DNA from: Bacillota bacterium
Lineage (GTDB): Bacteria; Bacillota; Clostridia; Tissierellales; Sedimentibacteraceae
Assembly (NCBI GenBank): GCA_023386345.1
Contig: JAEWJT010000020.1
Location: 299,687 to 363,686 of the forward strand
Direction: 5' to 3'
Length of the DNA: 64,000 nt
Shown here: piece by piece, positions 8,670-17,892 of the stretch
How positions within the stretch are numbered: the stretch's first letter is position 1
Layout of the letters: the number at the start of each line of letters is the position of its first letter
Notes under the pieces: model-generated
Told to the model about the DNA's origin: nothing
What the model saw: the letters and a program-made list of their open reading frames with translations, nothing else
Database searches by the model: none
Made by a program: the position numbers and the translations under genes

Positions 8670-9791
8670 ATGACTATGTCAAATATAAATAATAATATCA
8701 ATTTTCCTACTGAAGGAATACCAAGTAATGCTGTTTCTATTGTTGGATCGGTAGCTAATGAAGAGTATGCTCTTGCATCATTACTTGAAGCTCAAGCAAA
8801 CTTGCTATGTAATGTAATAAATCCTTGCATAACTGTCTATGGTTTTATTGACGTTATTCAAAGCATAATACGAATTTTTAAAACTATAATACAGAAAAAC
8901 AATATTTTAGAAAATAAATTGAGAGATACTCTTGGCTTTATACAAAAAGAAGGAATTGAATGTTTAAATTACAATAAACAAATTGAACTTTTAAACAATT
9001 TAAATTCTGTTTTAGGAAGTATAGGGGCAGAAGAATCTTCGTTAGGGTACTTAATAGATAAATTAGGAAAAGGTGTAGCAAATGTTGCATTTTATTGTAC
9101 TTTTGATGATATTAAACAAGTCAATAATCTCGTTGTAACACTGATGAAATTAATAGTTGAAAAAAACATGATACTTTTAAGAAAACTACGAACAGTTATT
9201 AGATTCATTAAATTTATTAGATGTTCAGAATCTGATATTCTTGAAAAAGTTAAAAAAGAAATATTATGTACAATTAAAAATCTAGTTAATTCTATCTTTA
9301 AAGAAGAAAGAGGGCTTGCTGAATTAATTTTTGGTGAAAGCCTAAAAATAAACCGTGCATTATGTATGTGTTTAAATAAAAAAGAACTTTTAGAACTGGA
9401 TAGTTTAATAGCTAATTTTATAAATGTAATATGCGATAAAAAACAAATTCTTGAATGTAAACTTGGTGAGATCTTAACTTTATTAAATATATTTGATTTT
9501 AGTCCATGCGAGATTGACTCCATAATGGATTATATTAAAGAACTTCAATCAATTGCATTTAAAGATGAATTTGAACTATCAAAATTAATTAAAAATAATT
9601 CTAAAGAATTAAATAAATTTATTGATAAAAAATGTTGCAACTTCCGTGAATTAATTAATTTCAATATTTGTGTAACATGTAAGTTAGTTTCTCTTTTATC
9701 AAATTTAAATAAAGAATGTAAAGATAAAAATGAATGTGACTCATGTCTATGTCCATGTAGTTGTGACAATAACTCTATGGGAAATTATTAA
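8670..9791 (+). CDS. Four-repeat helical protein B with Cys-rich tail
   Basis: Paralogue of the preceding gene with the same layout: a short Asn-rich N-terminus (NINNNINF), then four repeats beginning IVGSVANEEYALASLLEAQ, VLGSIGAEESSLGYLIDK, SIFKEERGLAELIFGE and SIAFKDEFELSKLIKN. Each repeat ends in a KN-ILE-KL or KK-ILECKL pattern. It differs sharply in composition: many Lys and Glu, about twenty Cys in all, and a C-terminal cluster with CLCPCSC. Such cysteines could cross-link or bind metal; that is inference. Start ATG 8670 gives an 8-base spacer from AAAGGA at 8656-8661. The shared leader AAAGGAATGTGA precedes both genes, so expression is probably similar. Confidence 0.76.
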   Translation: MTMSNINNNINFPTEGIPSNAVSIVGSVANEEYALASLLEAQANLLCNVINPCITVYGFIDVIQSIIRIFKTIIQKNNILENKLRDTLGFIQKEGIECLNYNKQIELLNNLNSVLGSIGAEESSLGYLIDKLGKGVANVAFYCTFDDIKQVNNLVVTLMKLIVEKNMILLRKLRTVIRFIKFIRCSESDILEKVKKEILCTIKNLVNSIFKEERGLAELIFGESLKINRALCMCLNKKELLELDSLIANFINVICDKKQILECKLGEILTLLNIFDFSPCEIDSIMDYIKELQSIAFKDEFELSKLIKNNSKELNKFIDKKCCNFRELINFNICVTCKLVSLLSNLNKECKDKNECDSCLCPCSCDNNSMGNY

Positions 9792-9794
9792 AAT

Positions 9795-9841
9795 AACTCC
9801 TTCTTCATATACTTTTGAAAATTATATGAAGAAGGAGTTGT
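9795..9841 (+). terminator. Strong terminator after repeat protein B
   Basis: Perfect 17-bp inverted repeat at 9795-9811 and 9823-9839 with an 11-base loop, starting 4 bases after the stop codon. The downstream T run is short, so it may also protect mRNA 3' ends. Confidence 0.85.
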
Positions 9842-10203
9842 TATGAGATATTCTTCTACCTATGCTTCAGGTATATCAAAATTGTTGTAAGTTTTTTAGA
9901 TATCATTGTAATGTTGTTTTTGTTGTAATTTCAGTACCACTATTATTTATATTTTATATAAATTAATGTGGTATTTATTTTTTTACAGCCAAAATAGAGC
10001 CAAGCAATATATTTTTTAAAACACTTGTACTTTTAAACTTTACAACTAAGAAAAAATAGTAAAAAAGTATAAAAAATGTGTTATGGGGGATTACTATTAT
10101 TTAATAATAATATAATAATTTTTTTAATCCTTATTATTAGTGAAAGCATTAAATTTAATATATTATATTAATATTTCTACAAAAAACATTATAGGAGGAA
10201 TAG
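9842..10203. other. Non-coding spacer before pepD
   Basis: About 360 A/T-rich bases with no credible gene. The region must contain the pepD promoter; several TATAAT-like strings occur around 10110-10170 but none has a convincing -35 partner. Confidence 0.5.
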
Positions 10204-11640
10204 ATGTCAAATTTACAAAATATAGAACCAAAAAAAGTATTTAACTGGTTTTATGAATTAAACCAAATTCCTAGATGTTCTGGGGATGAAAAGAGGGCAA
10301 GTGATTTTCTTGTGAATTTTGCAAAAGAAAGAAATCTAGAGGTTTATCAAGATGAGGCGTACAATGTTATAATAAAAAAACAAGCATCAAAAGGATATGA
10401 AAATTCAGATCCTGTAATTATTCAGGGACATATGGATATGGTATGTATAAAGGGAGAGAGCTCAAATCATGACTTCACAAAAGACCCTATAGAAATTATT
10501 GTACAAGATGATATCATGAGAGCAAATAATACTACTTTAGGTGGGGATGATGGTATTGCAGTAGCCTATGGTCTTGCCATACTAGACTCTGATGATTTAA
10601 AGCATCCGCTTATTGAACTGTTAGTTACAACAAGTGAAGAAACCGGAATGGACGGAGTCCATGCACTAACTAATGAGCATTTATCTGGCAAAATTCTTCT
10701 AAATATAGATTCCGAGGAAGAGGGAGTTTTCTTAGTAAGCTGTGCAGGTGGAGCAAACATAATTACTACATTTAAACTTGAAAAAGAAAATAAAAGTGGG
10801 AATGGATTAGAAATTAAGATATCAGGTCTTAAAGGTGGACACTCTGGTATGGAGATAATTAAGCAAAGGGCAAATGCCATTAAACTACTTGGAAGAATTT
10901 TAGATGAGTGTAATAAGAATTCTAATATAAGACTATCTAAAATTAGTGGCGGCACAAAACACAATGCTATACCAAGTGATGCAATAGCGGTTATATCAAC
11001 TGAGGACGTAGACAATGCAAAGAAGATTATAGATAATCTTACAATAGATTTTAAGGAAGAATATCGTGTAGAAGATAGTGGATTAAATATAGAAGTAAAT
11101 AAAGTTAAGGTAGAAGATGTCTACACTGAAAAATTAACTAATGATTTAATTAACTATATTATGATGGTTCCTGATGGAGTACAATATATGTCAAAAGACA
11201 TTGAAGGATTAGTTCAAACTAGTTTAAATAATGCTATTCTTGAAGAAAAAGATGATTATATTCAAATAACCACTTCTGTGCGTTCAGCTTCTAGCAGTTC
11301 TTTAAGAGAAATTTTAAATAGACTTATGGTTATTGCAAAAAGAACTAATGCAAATGCAGAGGAAAAAAATGCCTATCCTGCTTGGCAATTTGATAATGAT
11401 TCAAAAATTCGAGAAAAGGCAGTTAAAGTCTATGAGGATTTGTTTAGCAAAGAGCCGGAAGTAAGTGCAATCCATGCGGGACTTGAATGCGGACTTTTGA
11501 AGGAAATCTTACCAAACACTGATATGCTAAGCTTTGGTCCAAATCTATATGATGTTCATACTGAGAAAGAACACTTAAGCATTTCTTCTGTCCAACGAGT
11601 ATGGAATTTTCTTGTAAAATTACTTGAAGAATTAAAATAA
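10204..11640 (+). CDS. pepD: Cytosolic beta-alanyl/aminoacyl-histidine dipeptidase, M20 family
   Basis: PepD-type metallodipeptidase of 478 residues, the usual length of the family. It hydrolyses a broad range of dipeptides in the cytoplasm. Metal-binding and catalytic signatures are visible in order: VIIQGHMDMV (His and Asp), the bridging region LGGDDGIAVAYG, EETGMDG, NIDSEEEG and, near the C-terminus, YDVHTEKEHLSISS. An AGGAGG site at 10193-10198 precedes ATG 10204. An OPT oligopeptide transporter follows after 17 bases, so the pair forms a peptide import and cleavage operon. Peptides taken up by the transporter would be direct substrates. Confidence 0.92.
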   Translation: MSNLQNIEPKKVFNWFYELNQIPRCSGDEKRASDFLVNFAKERNLEVYQDEAYNVIIKKQASKGYENSDPVIIQGHMDMVCIKGESSNHDFTKDPIEIIVQDDIMRANNTTLGGDDGIAVAYGLAILDSDDLKHPLIELLVTTSEETGMDGVHALTNEHLSGKILLNIDSEEEGVFLVSCAGGANIITTFKLEKENKSGNGLEIKISGLKGGHSGMEIIKQRANAIKLLGRILDECNKNSNIRLSKISGGTKHNAIPSDAIAVISTEDVDNAKKIIDNLTIDFKEEYRVEDSGLNIEVNKVKVEDVYTEKLTNDLINYIMMVPDGVQYMSKDIEGLVQTSLNNAILEEKDDYIQITTSVRSASSSSLREILNRLMVIAKRTNANAEEKNAYPAWQFDNDSKIREKAVKVYEDLFSKEPEVSAIHAGLECGLLKEILPNTDMLSFGPNLYDVHTEKEHLSISSVQRVWNFLVKLLEELK

Positions 11641-11657
11641 ATTAAGGAGAAATTTAA

Positions 11658-13595
11658 ATGCAAAATGATTCAAAAAAATTACCTAAGCAAGCATATGGGG
11701 GAGTAAAGGGAGAGGATTATATTCCATTTATTCCTGTAACTGAACCTGTGCCAGAATCAACAGGCCACTCAATTATTATGGGAATTATATTTGCAGTAAT
11801 ATTTGCTGCTGCAAACACATATCTGGGACTTAAGGTAGGTCTTACTATTTCAGCAGGTATACCGGGAGCAATACTTGCAACTGGGTTGTTAAAGTCTATA
11901 TTTAAAAGAAATAGTATACTAGAAGCAAACTATGTAGCATCTCTATCGGCTGTAGGAGAATCAATTGCTGGTGGTATTATATTTGTATTGCCGGCTATTA
12001 TATTAATAGGATTTAACCTATCTCTTATTACAGTAGCGGTAGTTACAATTGTTGGTGGAATTATGGGTGTGTACTTTATAATTCCTGTTCGTAAATATTT
12101 GATAGTGCAAGAGCATGGAACATTAATTTATCCTGAATCTATGGCTCAAGCAGAGGTTTTAGTAAATGCAAATCAAGGTGGCCAAGGATTTAAATCTGTT
12201 TTAAAAGGTCTTGGAGTAGGACTGGGATACAAGATAGTATCCGGTGGTCTTGGGCTATGGAATGAAACAGCTTCATATGTAATAACAGCTTATCAGGGAG
12301 CAATGATAGGTATGGATACATTAGCTTCCCTTTTGGGAGTTGGATTTATTGTTGGAACAGGTACTTCGATACTAATGTTTGCAGGATCTGTAGTAGCATG
12401 GCTTGGTTTTATACCTCTTATTAAATTCTTTGGGGTTTATGCGTCCACACCTATTTTCCCATCGACTATGCTAATTGCTGACATGTCGGCTACTCAAATT
12501 TGGTCTAACTATATAAAGTATATGGGAGCTGGTGCTGTAGCTATGGGAGGTTTTATTTCATTAGCTAAATCCTTACCTACTATATTCACATCCTTTAAAG
12601 AAGCTATGGGTGGACTTGGAAAAGGTGAAAAAACTAATGATAGATTAAATGAAGAACCATCTATTATGTGGGTACTGGTAGCAGCTATATTTGGGTTCGT
12701 ACTAACTTGGATAGTACCTTCAATAAATGCAGGTCCAGTAGGTGGAATTCTTGCTGTTATATTTTCCTTTTTCTTTTCAGTAGTTTCAGCTAGAATGGTT
12801 GGAGTAATCGGAGCGAGCAATAATCCTGTATCTGGGATGACTATAGCAACACTTCTTATTATAGCTTCAGTATATAAGGCTATGGGATTTACTGGGGCAG
12901 AAGGCATGAAAGTAGTTTTATTGGCTGCAGGTGTTGTATGTGTTGCGATAGCAGTTGCTGGAGGAGTGGCTCAGTCCTTGAAAGCCACATATGTTTTAGG
13001 TGGAAGTCCTAGAAAGGTTCAACATGGTATGTTTATAGCATTGGCTATAGCATCGTTTATGGGCGGAGCAACTGTTTTGCTTTTACACAGTGCTTATGGT
13101 ATAGGCACTGAGCAAGTTACAGCTCCTCAGGCAACACTAATGAAATTGATTGTAGAAGGTATTATGACAGGACAGCTTCCTTGGACACTTGTTATTATAG
13201 GAGCAATAGTAGCATTATTCTGTGCTTTTGCTGGTCTTCCTATTTTGCCAGTTGCCTTAGGTATTTATTTACCAATATCATTAAATACTGCAATCTTCTT
13301 CGGAGGACTTATTCGTAAATTTGTAGAAATGAGATTTAAGAAAGACGAAGCTAAGTTAGATACAGCAGTTGAAAGAGGTACCTTAATTGCTTCCGGTCTT
13401 GTTGCCGGGGATGCTCTTACAGGTATATTAATAGGAGTATTTGCTGCCTTAAATATTAAAACTGATTTCCTTGCTAGTATTATACCAAATGAATCTTTGA
13501 AGAACCTAGTAAGTCTAGGAGTCTTTGTACTCCTTGCTTTATGGCTATACAATTATTCTTGTAGATTTAAAAAGATTAGCGATAATGTAAGATAA
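11658..13595 (+). CDS. OPT family oligopeptide transporter
   Basis: Polytopic membrane protein of 645 residues with about fourteen to sixteen hydrophobic helices. It matches the bacterial OPT/YSL-like oligopeptide transporter family, which imports peptides by proton coupling. Recognisable parts are the N-terminal SAGIPGAILATGLLKSIFKRNSILEAN, the conserved SLSAVGESIAGGIIFVLPA stretch and the later LYPESMAQAEVL-like segment (here IYPESMAQAEVLVNA). It has an AAGGAG site 8 bases before its ATG and follows pepD closely. Substrate range is inferred from the pepD pairing. A strong terminator ends the operon right before the first guaA-type repeat. Confidence 0.92.
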   Translation: MQNDSKKLPKQAYGGVKGEDYIPFIPVTEPVPESTGHSIIMGIIFAVIFAAANTYLGLKVGLTISAGIPGAILATGLLKSIFKRNSILEANYVASLSAVGESIAGGIIFVLPAIILIGFNLSLITVAVVTIVGGIMGVYFIIPVRKYLIVQEHGTLIYPESMAQAEVLVNANQGGQGFKSVLKGLGVGLGYKIVSGGLGLWNETASYVITAYQGAMIGMDTLASLLGVGFIVGTGTSILMFAGSVVAWLGFIPLIKFFGVYASTPIFPSTMLIADMSATQIWSNYIKYMGAGAVAMGGFISLAKSLPTIFTSFKEAMGGLGKGEKTNDRLNEEPSIMWVLVAAIFGFVLTWIVPSINAGPVGGILAVIFSFFFSVVSARMVGVIGASNNPVSGMTIATLLIIASVYKAMGFTGAEGMKVVLLAAGVVCVAIAVAGGVAQSLKATYVLGGSPRKVQHGMFIALAIASFMGGATVLLLHSAYGIGTEQVTAPQATLMKLIVEGIMTGQLPWTLVIIGAIVALFCAFAGLPILPVALGIYLPISLNTAIFFGGLIRKFVEMRFKKDEAKLDTAVERGTLIASGLVAGDALTGILIGVFAALNIKTDFLASIIPNESLKNLVSLGVFVLLALWLYNYSCRFKKISDNVR

Positions 13596-13638
13596 AATTA
13601 CACTGACAGGCAGATAGTGCAAGCAGTAAAAGAAAAAA

Positions 13639-13680
13639 TAGCCCGTATGGTATTGAGTAATCAATGCTATGCGGGTTTGT
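13639..13680 (+). terminator. Terminator of pepD-OPT operon adjoining the leftmost att-like site
   Basis: Stem CCCGTAT-G-ATTGA / TCAAT-C-ATGCGGG with a four-base loop, then T-rich sequence. It runs directly into the TTTCCACTCGAT repeat, exactly as the guaA-side terminator runs into the guaA 3' end at 48741. Confidence 0.85.
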
Positions 13681-13688
13681 TATTTATA

Positions 13689-13710
13689 TTTCCACTCGAT
13701 TTTTAAAAGT
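13689..13710. repeat. guaA 3'-end att-like core, copy 1 (left border)
   Basis: TTTCCACTCGATTTTTAAAA closely matches copies 2 and 4 and the guaA terminal codons. The preceding terminator and T-rich stretch aligns with the sequence before guaA (about 22 of 28 bases). The roughly 110-bp right flank seen at copies 2-4 is not preserved here. Interpreted as the chromosomal-side border of the accessory region. Confidence 0.6.
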
Positions 13711-13939
13711 ATAAAATATTGTATATTATCGTAAATTTAAAGCTTATATTTTGTAAATATTTGTAAAAAAATCAAAATATTTATTGTGCAATTTTATTGA
13801 TTATGCTATGATTATAAAAAATGCAAACATGAAGATATTATAGGAAAAATTTACAATAAATGCAAGAAAATAAATTATTTTATGTAATTATAAATTTTCC
13901 TGCAAATAAAATTAGGTTTATATTAATGGAGGAGCTACT

Positions 13940-15541
13940 ATGGCCGTACTGAAATGCAAAATGTGTGGTGGAGATATTGATGTTGTGACAGGGCAATCTT
14001 ATGGAACATGCCAATATTGTGGTACACAACAAACTTTACCAATAGTTTTAGACGAACAAATTGCAAATTTGTATAATCGTGCTAATAATTTTCGAAGACT
14101 CAATGAATTTGATAAGGCAGTTGCTACTTATGACAACATTCTTAATTTAAATAATAAGGATTCTGAGGCTCATTGGGGACTTGTATTATCAAAGTATGGC
14201 ATTGAATATGTAGAGGATCCAGAGTCGCATGAGCGTATTCCAACTTGTCATCGTGTTCAGAGCACCTTAATCCTTACAGATCCAGATTATCTTATTTCTC
14301 TTGAATATGCAGAAAATAGTCATGTAAAAAATCTTTACGAAAAAGAGGCTAAGAAAATTTATGAAATTCAAAAAGAAATTTTGGTAATTTCAAATAAAGA
14401 AAAACCTTACGATGTGTTTATTTGTTATAAAGAAACATCTGAAACAGGTCAGCGTACTAAAGATAGCGCATTTGCTCAGGATATATACTATCAGCTGACA
14501 CAAGAAGGATATAAAGTATTCTTTTCACGTATAACACTAGAAGATAAGCTTGGACAACAATATGAGCCTTATATATTTGCAGCACTCAATAGTGCTAAAG
14601 TTATGTTAGTTATTGGTACGAAACCTGAATATTTCAATGCAGTGTGGGTAAAAAATGAATGGAGTCGTTTTTTAAAGTTAATGAAAAATGATAGTAATAA
14701 ACTGCTTATTCCTTGCTATAAAGAAATGGATGCGTATGATATTCCAGAGGAAATGTCAATGCTCCAAAGTCAAGATATGTCAAAGATTGGATTTATCCAA
14801 GATTTAATAAGAGGTGTGAAAAAAGTTATTGATTCTGAGAACCAGGAGACTATATCCTATTCTCCTATATCAACTATACAAGTTACTGCACCTGGAGTAG
14901 AGTCATTATATAAACGTGCTTGCTTATTCTTAGAAGATGGTGACTTTGAACAAGCAGATGAATATTTTGAACGAATACTTGATATTCATCCTGAGTATGC
15001 CCAAGCATATGTAGGAAAACTTTGCGTGACAATGAAAGTGCATAAAGAGAGTGATCTTATAAATTTAACAAGTTCATTTGAAACAGACGCGAATTATCAA
15101 AAGGCTATACGCTTTGCCGATGAAAAATATCGTAATATACTTATTAGTTGTAATCAAACTGTTTCTGGTCGAAACGAAAATACTCGTAAACAAAAAATAT
15201 ATGATAAAGCATTGTCTGAAAAAGTAGATGTTGAAAGAGAGTATAAAAGTAGTATTAATGTTGGTTTTCCAACATCGTGGACTTTAAGACGTTCAAAGAA
15301 TGAGTTTGAACGAATATTTGAGGTATTTAGCATAATTTCTGACTTTAAAGACGCAAAAGATTATCAAATAGAATGTGAAAAATATGTTGATGATTGTGAA
15401 AGCAGAATCAAAATTGCTTTACAGCATGAAGAAGAAGAACGTGTGAAATCAATAGAGAACCGCAAAAGAAATATTATAATTGGTGTATTTGCTTTTGCAA
15501 TTCTTATATTGATAGCAATATATGAATCTATGGCAAATTAG
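13940..15541 (+). CDS. Zinc-ribbon/TPR/TIR-domain protein with C-terminal membrane anchor
   Basis: 533-residue multidomain protein. Residues 6-27 form a zinc ribbon (C6xxC9 and C24xxC27). A TPR-like helical pair follows at about 36-80. A TIR domain runs from about 154 (YDVFICYKE) through QDIYYQLTQEGYKVFFSR to the VWVKNEWSRFL region near 255. Glu209, in GQQYEPYIFAAL, sits where TIR NADases carry their catalytic glutamate. A second TPR-like region lies at about 315-360 and a single hydrophobic segment at 513-530. Start ATG 13940 follows GGAGGAG. TIR proteins in bacteria often act in phage defence or signalling by degrading NAD+; a defence role is inferred. It is the sole gene between att copies 1 and 2. 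Confidence 0.82.
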   Translation: MAVLKCKMCGGDIDVVTGQSYGTCQYCGTQQTLPIVLDEQIANLYNRANNFRRLNEFDKAVATYDNILNLNNKDSEAHWGLVLSKYGIEYVEDPESHERIPTCHRVQSTLILTDPDYLISLEYAENSHVKNLYEKEAKKIYEIQKEILVISNKEKPYDVFICYKETSETGQRTKDSAFAQDIYYQLTQEGYKVFFSRITLEDKLGQQYEPYIFAALNSAKVMLVIGTKPEYFNAVWVKNEWSRFLKLMKNDSNKLLIPCYKEMDAYDIPEEMSMLQSQDMSKIGFIQDLIRGVKKVIDSENQETISYSPISTIQVTAPGVESLYKRACLFLEDGDFEQADEYFERILDIHPEYAQAYVGKLCVTMKVHKESDLINLTSSFETDANYQKAIRFADEKYRNILISCNQTVSGRNENTRKQKIYDKALSEKVDVEREYKSSINVGFPTSWTLRRSKNEFERIFEVFSIISDFKDAKDYQIECEKYVDDCESRIKIALQHEEEERVKSIENRKRNIIIGVFAFAILILIAIYESMAN

Positions 15542-15631
15542 TTGAATTAAACTAATATTTAGCGGAGAAGTAGTTTAATTTATAATAATTTTAGATTTTC
15601 TAATAAATCGATTTGTGGTTGCTTGTTTTTT

Positions 15632-15758
15632 ATTCGCACTTGATTTTTAAAAGTGTAAATAAATATATTGTTTGTAAAATAGTGTGTTTTTCACGTGTTT
15701 TTTCTATATATTCTCAACATTGTTTTGACTATTATTTTTTTGTTATCAAAATGTTATA
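15632..15758. repeat. guaA-type att-like repeat, copy 2 (with conserved right flank)
   Basis: Core ATTCGCACTTGATTTTTAAA at 15632, followed by about 105 bases shared with copies 3 and 4. Shared strings include TTTTTTCTATATATTCTC, TTTTGACTATTAT and GTTATCAAAATGTTAT. It is preceded by a T-rich run. It separates the TIR gene from the DUF1016 relic. Confidence 0.72.
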
Positions 15759-15954
15759 AAAAATTTATTTATAAATAGTTTTTTTCTATTCTGAAAAATA
15801 TATTTAATTTTTAAAAGAGAAAAAGATGTAAGCTTAGTAATTCCAGCTAATTACAAAGTTTATTAGAAATTTTACAATTTCATCGTTGTATGTTCTTATT
15901 TATCGTGGTAAACTTTCAATAATGTAATAGTTTTAGTTTTTAAAGAAAATTTCA

Positions 15955-16203
15955 TTGAGATGGTCTAAAAAATGCACTTGTAAGCGTATTAAGTATGTGA
16001 TTTTAGAACCTAGTCATGTGTTTAATTTTGTTATAAGTCAATACAAAATAGAAGTTGGAAATGCTGAATATTTCATTGATATGTTATTTTGTCATTTAAA
16101 ATTAAGGTGCTATGTTATAGTTGAATTAAAGACAGTTCCTTTTAAGCTAGTACACGCTTGAAAGTTGAATTTATATTTATCTGCAGTAGATGAGAAAAAA
16201 TAA
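15955..16203 (+). pseudogene. DUF1016 / YhcG-type PD-(D/E)XK nuclease, C-terminal remnant
   Basis: Only the C-terminal nuclease core survives. YKIEVGNAEYFIDMLFCHLK followed by LRCYVIVELKTVPFK matches the DUF1016 signature (FIDLLFYH-KLRCYVVIELK), with the active-site Asp and E-x-K in place. The frame stops at TGA 16159-16161, but in-frame translation beyond it continues KLNLYLSAVDEKK to a TAA at 16201-16203, the expected family continuation (HAGKLNFYLSAVD). So a Gly GGA codon has probably become TGA. Most of the N-terminal part is missing. DUF1016 genes are commonly found in defence islands and near type I restriction genes. Non-functional relic; family call by eye. Confidence 0.72.
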
Positions 16204-16271
16204 ATTTATATATAAATATTGAAGAATAAAATAGTGTTTATAGATTAAATATAAATAGAGGTGTTATTAAA

Positions 16272-17501
16272 TTGGATTTTTTATCATTAAAAAAGTATTT
16301 GGATAAAATTGGACAATCACATTTACTAGAATATTATAATGAATTGAACGAAGAACAAAGAAATATTCTGCTAAATCAAATCATCAATATTGACTTTGAT
16401 ATGTTAAAAAACATAGAGGCATATAAGTCTTTAAATAGTAAACGTGGACAAATTGCTCCAATTAAAACATTACAAGTTAGTGAAATATCTCAAAATATAG
16501 AAAGTTATGAGAATAAAGGACTAGATTCAATAAAGCAAGGCAAGGTAGCTGCACTGTTGTTAGCTGGTGGGCAGGGGACACGCCTTGGACATAAATACCC
16601 AAAAGGAATGTTAAACATTGGTGTTTCAAAAGTATTATATCTATTTGAAGCACTAATAAACAACATATTAAATATTGTAAAACAGACAGATACATGGATT
16701 CCTCTATATATTATGACAAGTGATAAAACTCATATAGAAACTATTGATTTTTTTAATCAACATAATTATTTTGGATACAACAAAGATTTCATTAAGTTTT
16801 TTATACAAGATATGTTTCCTTCTGTTGATTTTAATGGTAAAGTCCTTATGGAAGATAAGTTTAAAATTGCACTTTCACCTAACGGTAACGGAGGATGGTT
16901 TTCATCGCTTGCAAAAGCAGGATTAGTAGAAGAACTTAAAAATAAAGATATAGAATGGTTAAATATCTTTTGTGTTGATAATCCATTACAAAAGATATGT
17001 GATCCGCTTTTTATTGGTGCGACTATAATTAAAGGATGCGATTGTGGCGCAAAGGTAGTAAAAAAATCTACACCTGATGAACGAGTTGGAGTTATGTGTT
17101 TAGAGGATGATAAGCCATCTATTGTAGAGTATTACGAACTTACAAATGAAATGCGAAATGCAAAAGATAAGGATGGTAATTATCTCTATGATTTTGGAGT
17201 AATTCTTAATTATATATTTAAAATTGAGAAAATGGAGAAGTTGATAAATAATCAATTACCTCTTCATATAGCAGAAAAGAAAATATCTCATTTAAGCAGT
17301 GGAGGTGTTTTTATCGAACCAACAAATCCAAATGGCTATAAAATTGAAACGTTAGTTTTAGATTGGATACATCTAATGGATTCTTGCTTACCATATGAGG
17401 TAGAAAGAAATAAAGAATTTGCACCTATTAAAAACAGCACAGGAATTGATTCTCTTGAAACTGCCCAAAATTTGTTAAGGCTGAACAATGTGTTGATTTA
17501 A
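16272..17501 (+). CDS. UTP-dependent sugar-1-phosphate uridylyltransferase (UDPGP family)
   Basis: 409-residue cytoplasmic nucleotidyltransferase related to UDP-N-acetylglucosamine/galactosamine pyrophosphorylases. The nucleotide-binding signature VAALLLAGGQGTRLGHKYPK with MLNIG lies near residues 93-118. Downstream family patterns include LSPNGNGGWFSSLAKAGL and NIFCVDNPLQK. It would convert UTP and a (N-acetyl)hexosamine-1-phosphate to a UDP-sugar. Start is TTG 16272 with GAGGTG at about 16258-16263; no ATG fits better. This type is eukaryote-like and in bacteria is sporadic. It stands alone on its island block with no sugar-transferase neighbours, so it is probably acquired cargo. The exact sugar cannot be assigned. 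Confidence 0.83.
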   Translation: MDFLSLKKYLDKIGQSHLLEYYNELNEEQRNILLNQIINIDFDMLKNIEAYKSLNSKRGQIAPIKTLQVSEISQNIESYENKGLDSIKQGKVAALLLAGGQGTRLGHKYPKGMLNIGVSKVLYLFEALINNILNIVKQTDTWIPLYIMTSDKTHIETIDFFNQHNYFGYNKDFIKFFIQDMFPSVDFNGKVLMEDKFKIALSPNGNGGWFSSLAKAGLVEELKNKDIEWLNIFCVDNPLQKICDPLFIGATIIKGCDCGAKVVKKSTPDERVGVMCLEDDKPSIVEYYELTNEMRNAKDKDGNYLYDFGVILNYIFKIEKMEKLINNQLPLHIAEKKISHLSSGGVFIEPTNPNGYKIETLVLDWIHLMDSCLPYEVERNKEFAPIKNSTGIDSLETAQNLLRLNNVLI

Positions 17502-17724
17502 TTTTATTAGTATTCATCTGAAGATATTGATAAGGATAATTCAGAATTAAAATTCTAGTTAGATAATAAAATGATGGAATATAATACTTTTAGTGATTAC
17601 TATCACTCTAAAAACTCTTTTTTAAATAATCAAGAGTTGTATTAAATAGTTAGTATATAAGTAGTCGCTAAAGAGTTTATTAATTGATTCTAGTAAAAAT
17701 TTAAGGCGAGAAATTTGATTTAAA

Positions 17725-17764
17725 AAAGAAGAAGCATTTTGTGTAAAGATACTTCTTCTTTAAA
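17725..17764. terminator. Hairpin terminator in spacer
   Basis: Stem AAAGAAGAAG / CTTCTTCTTT around a 17-base loop, symmetric enough to work in either direction. It could end the pyrophosphorylase transcript and/or that of the small minus-strand gene at 17893-18048. The surrounding 17502-17892 holds no other recognisable gene. Confidence 0.65.
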
Positions 17765-17892
17765 TAATTCTGTATGATTATGAATTATTTTAAAAATCTA
17801 ATCTAATTTAAAATTTTATCTCTAATGTTAAACTTTTGCTAATGAGTCTCTAAATTTCCGAAGTAAGAGGATGAATGGTAAATAGCAGACAC

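Noticed and set aside
16744..16926. 60-codon frame inside the UDP-sugar pyrophosphorylase gene
   Set aside because: Out-of-frame shadow of the conserved UDPGP coding sequence.
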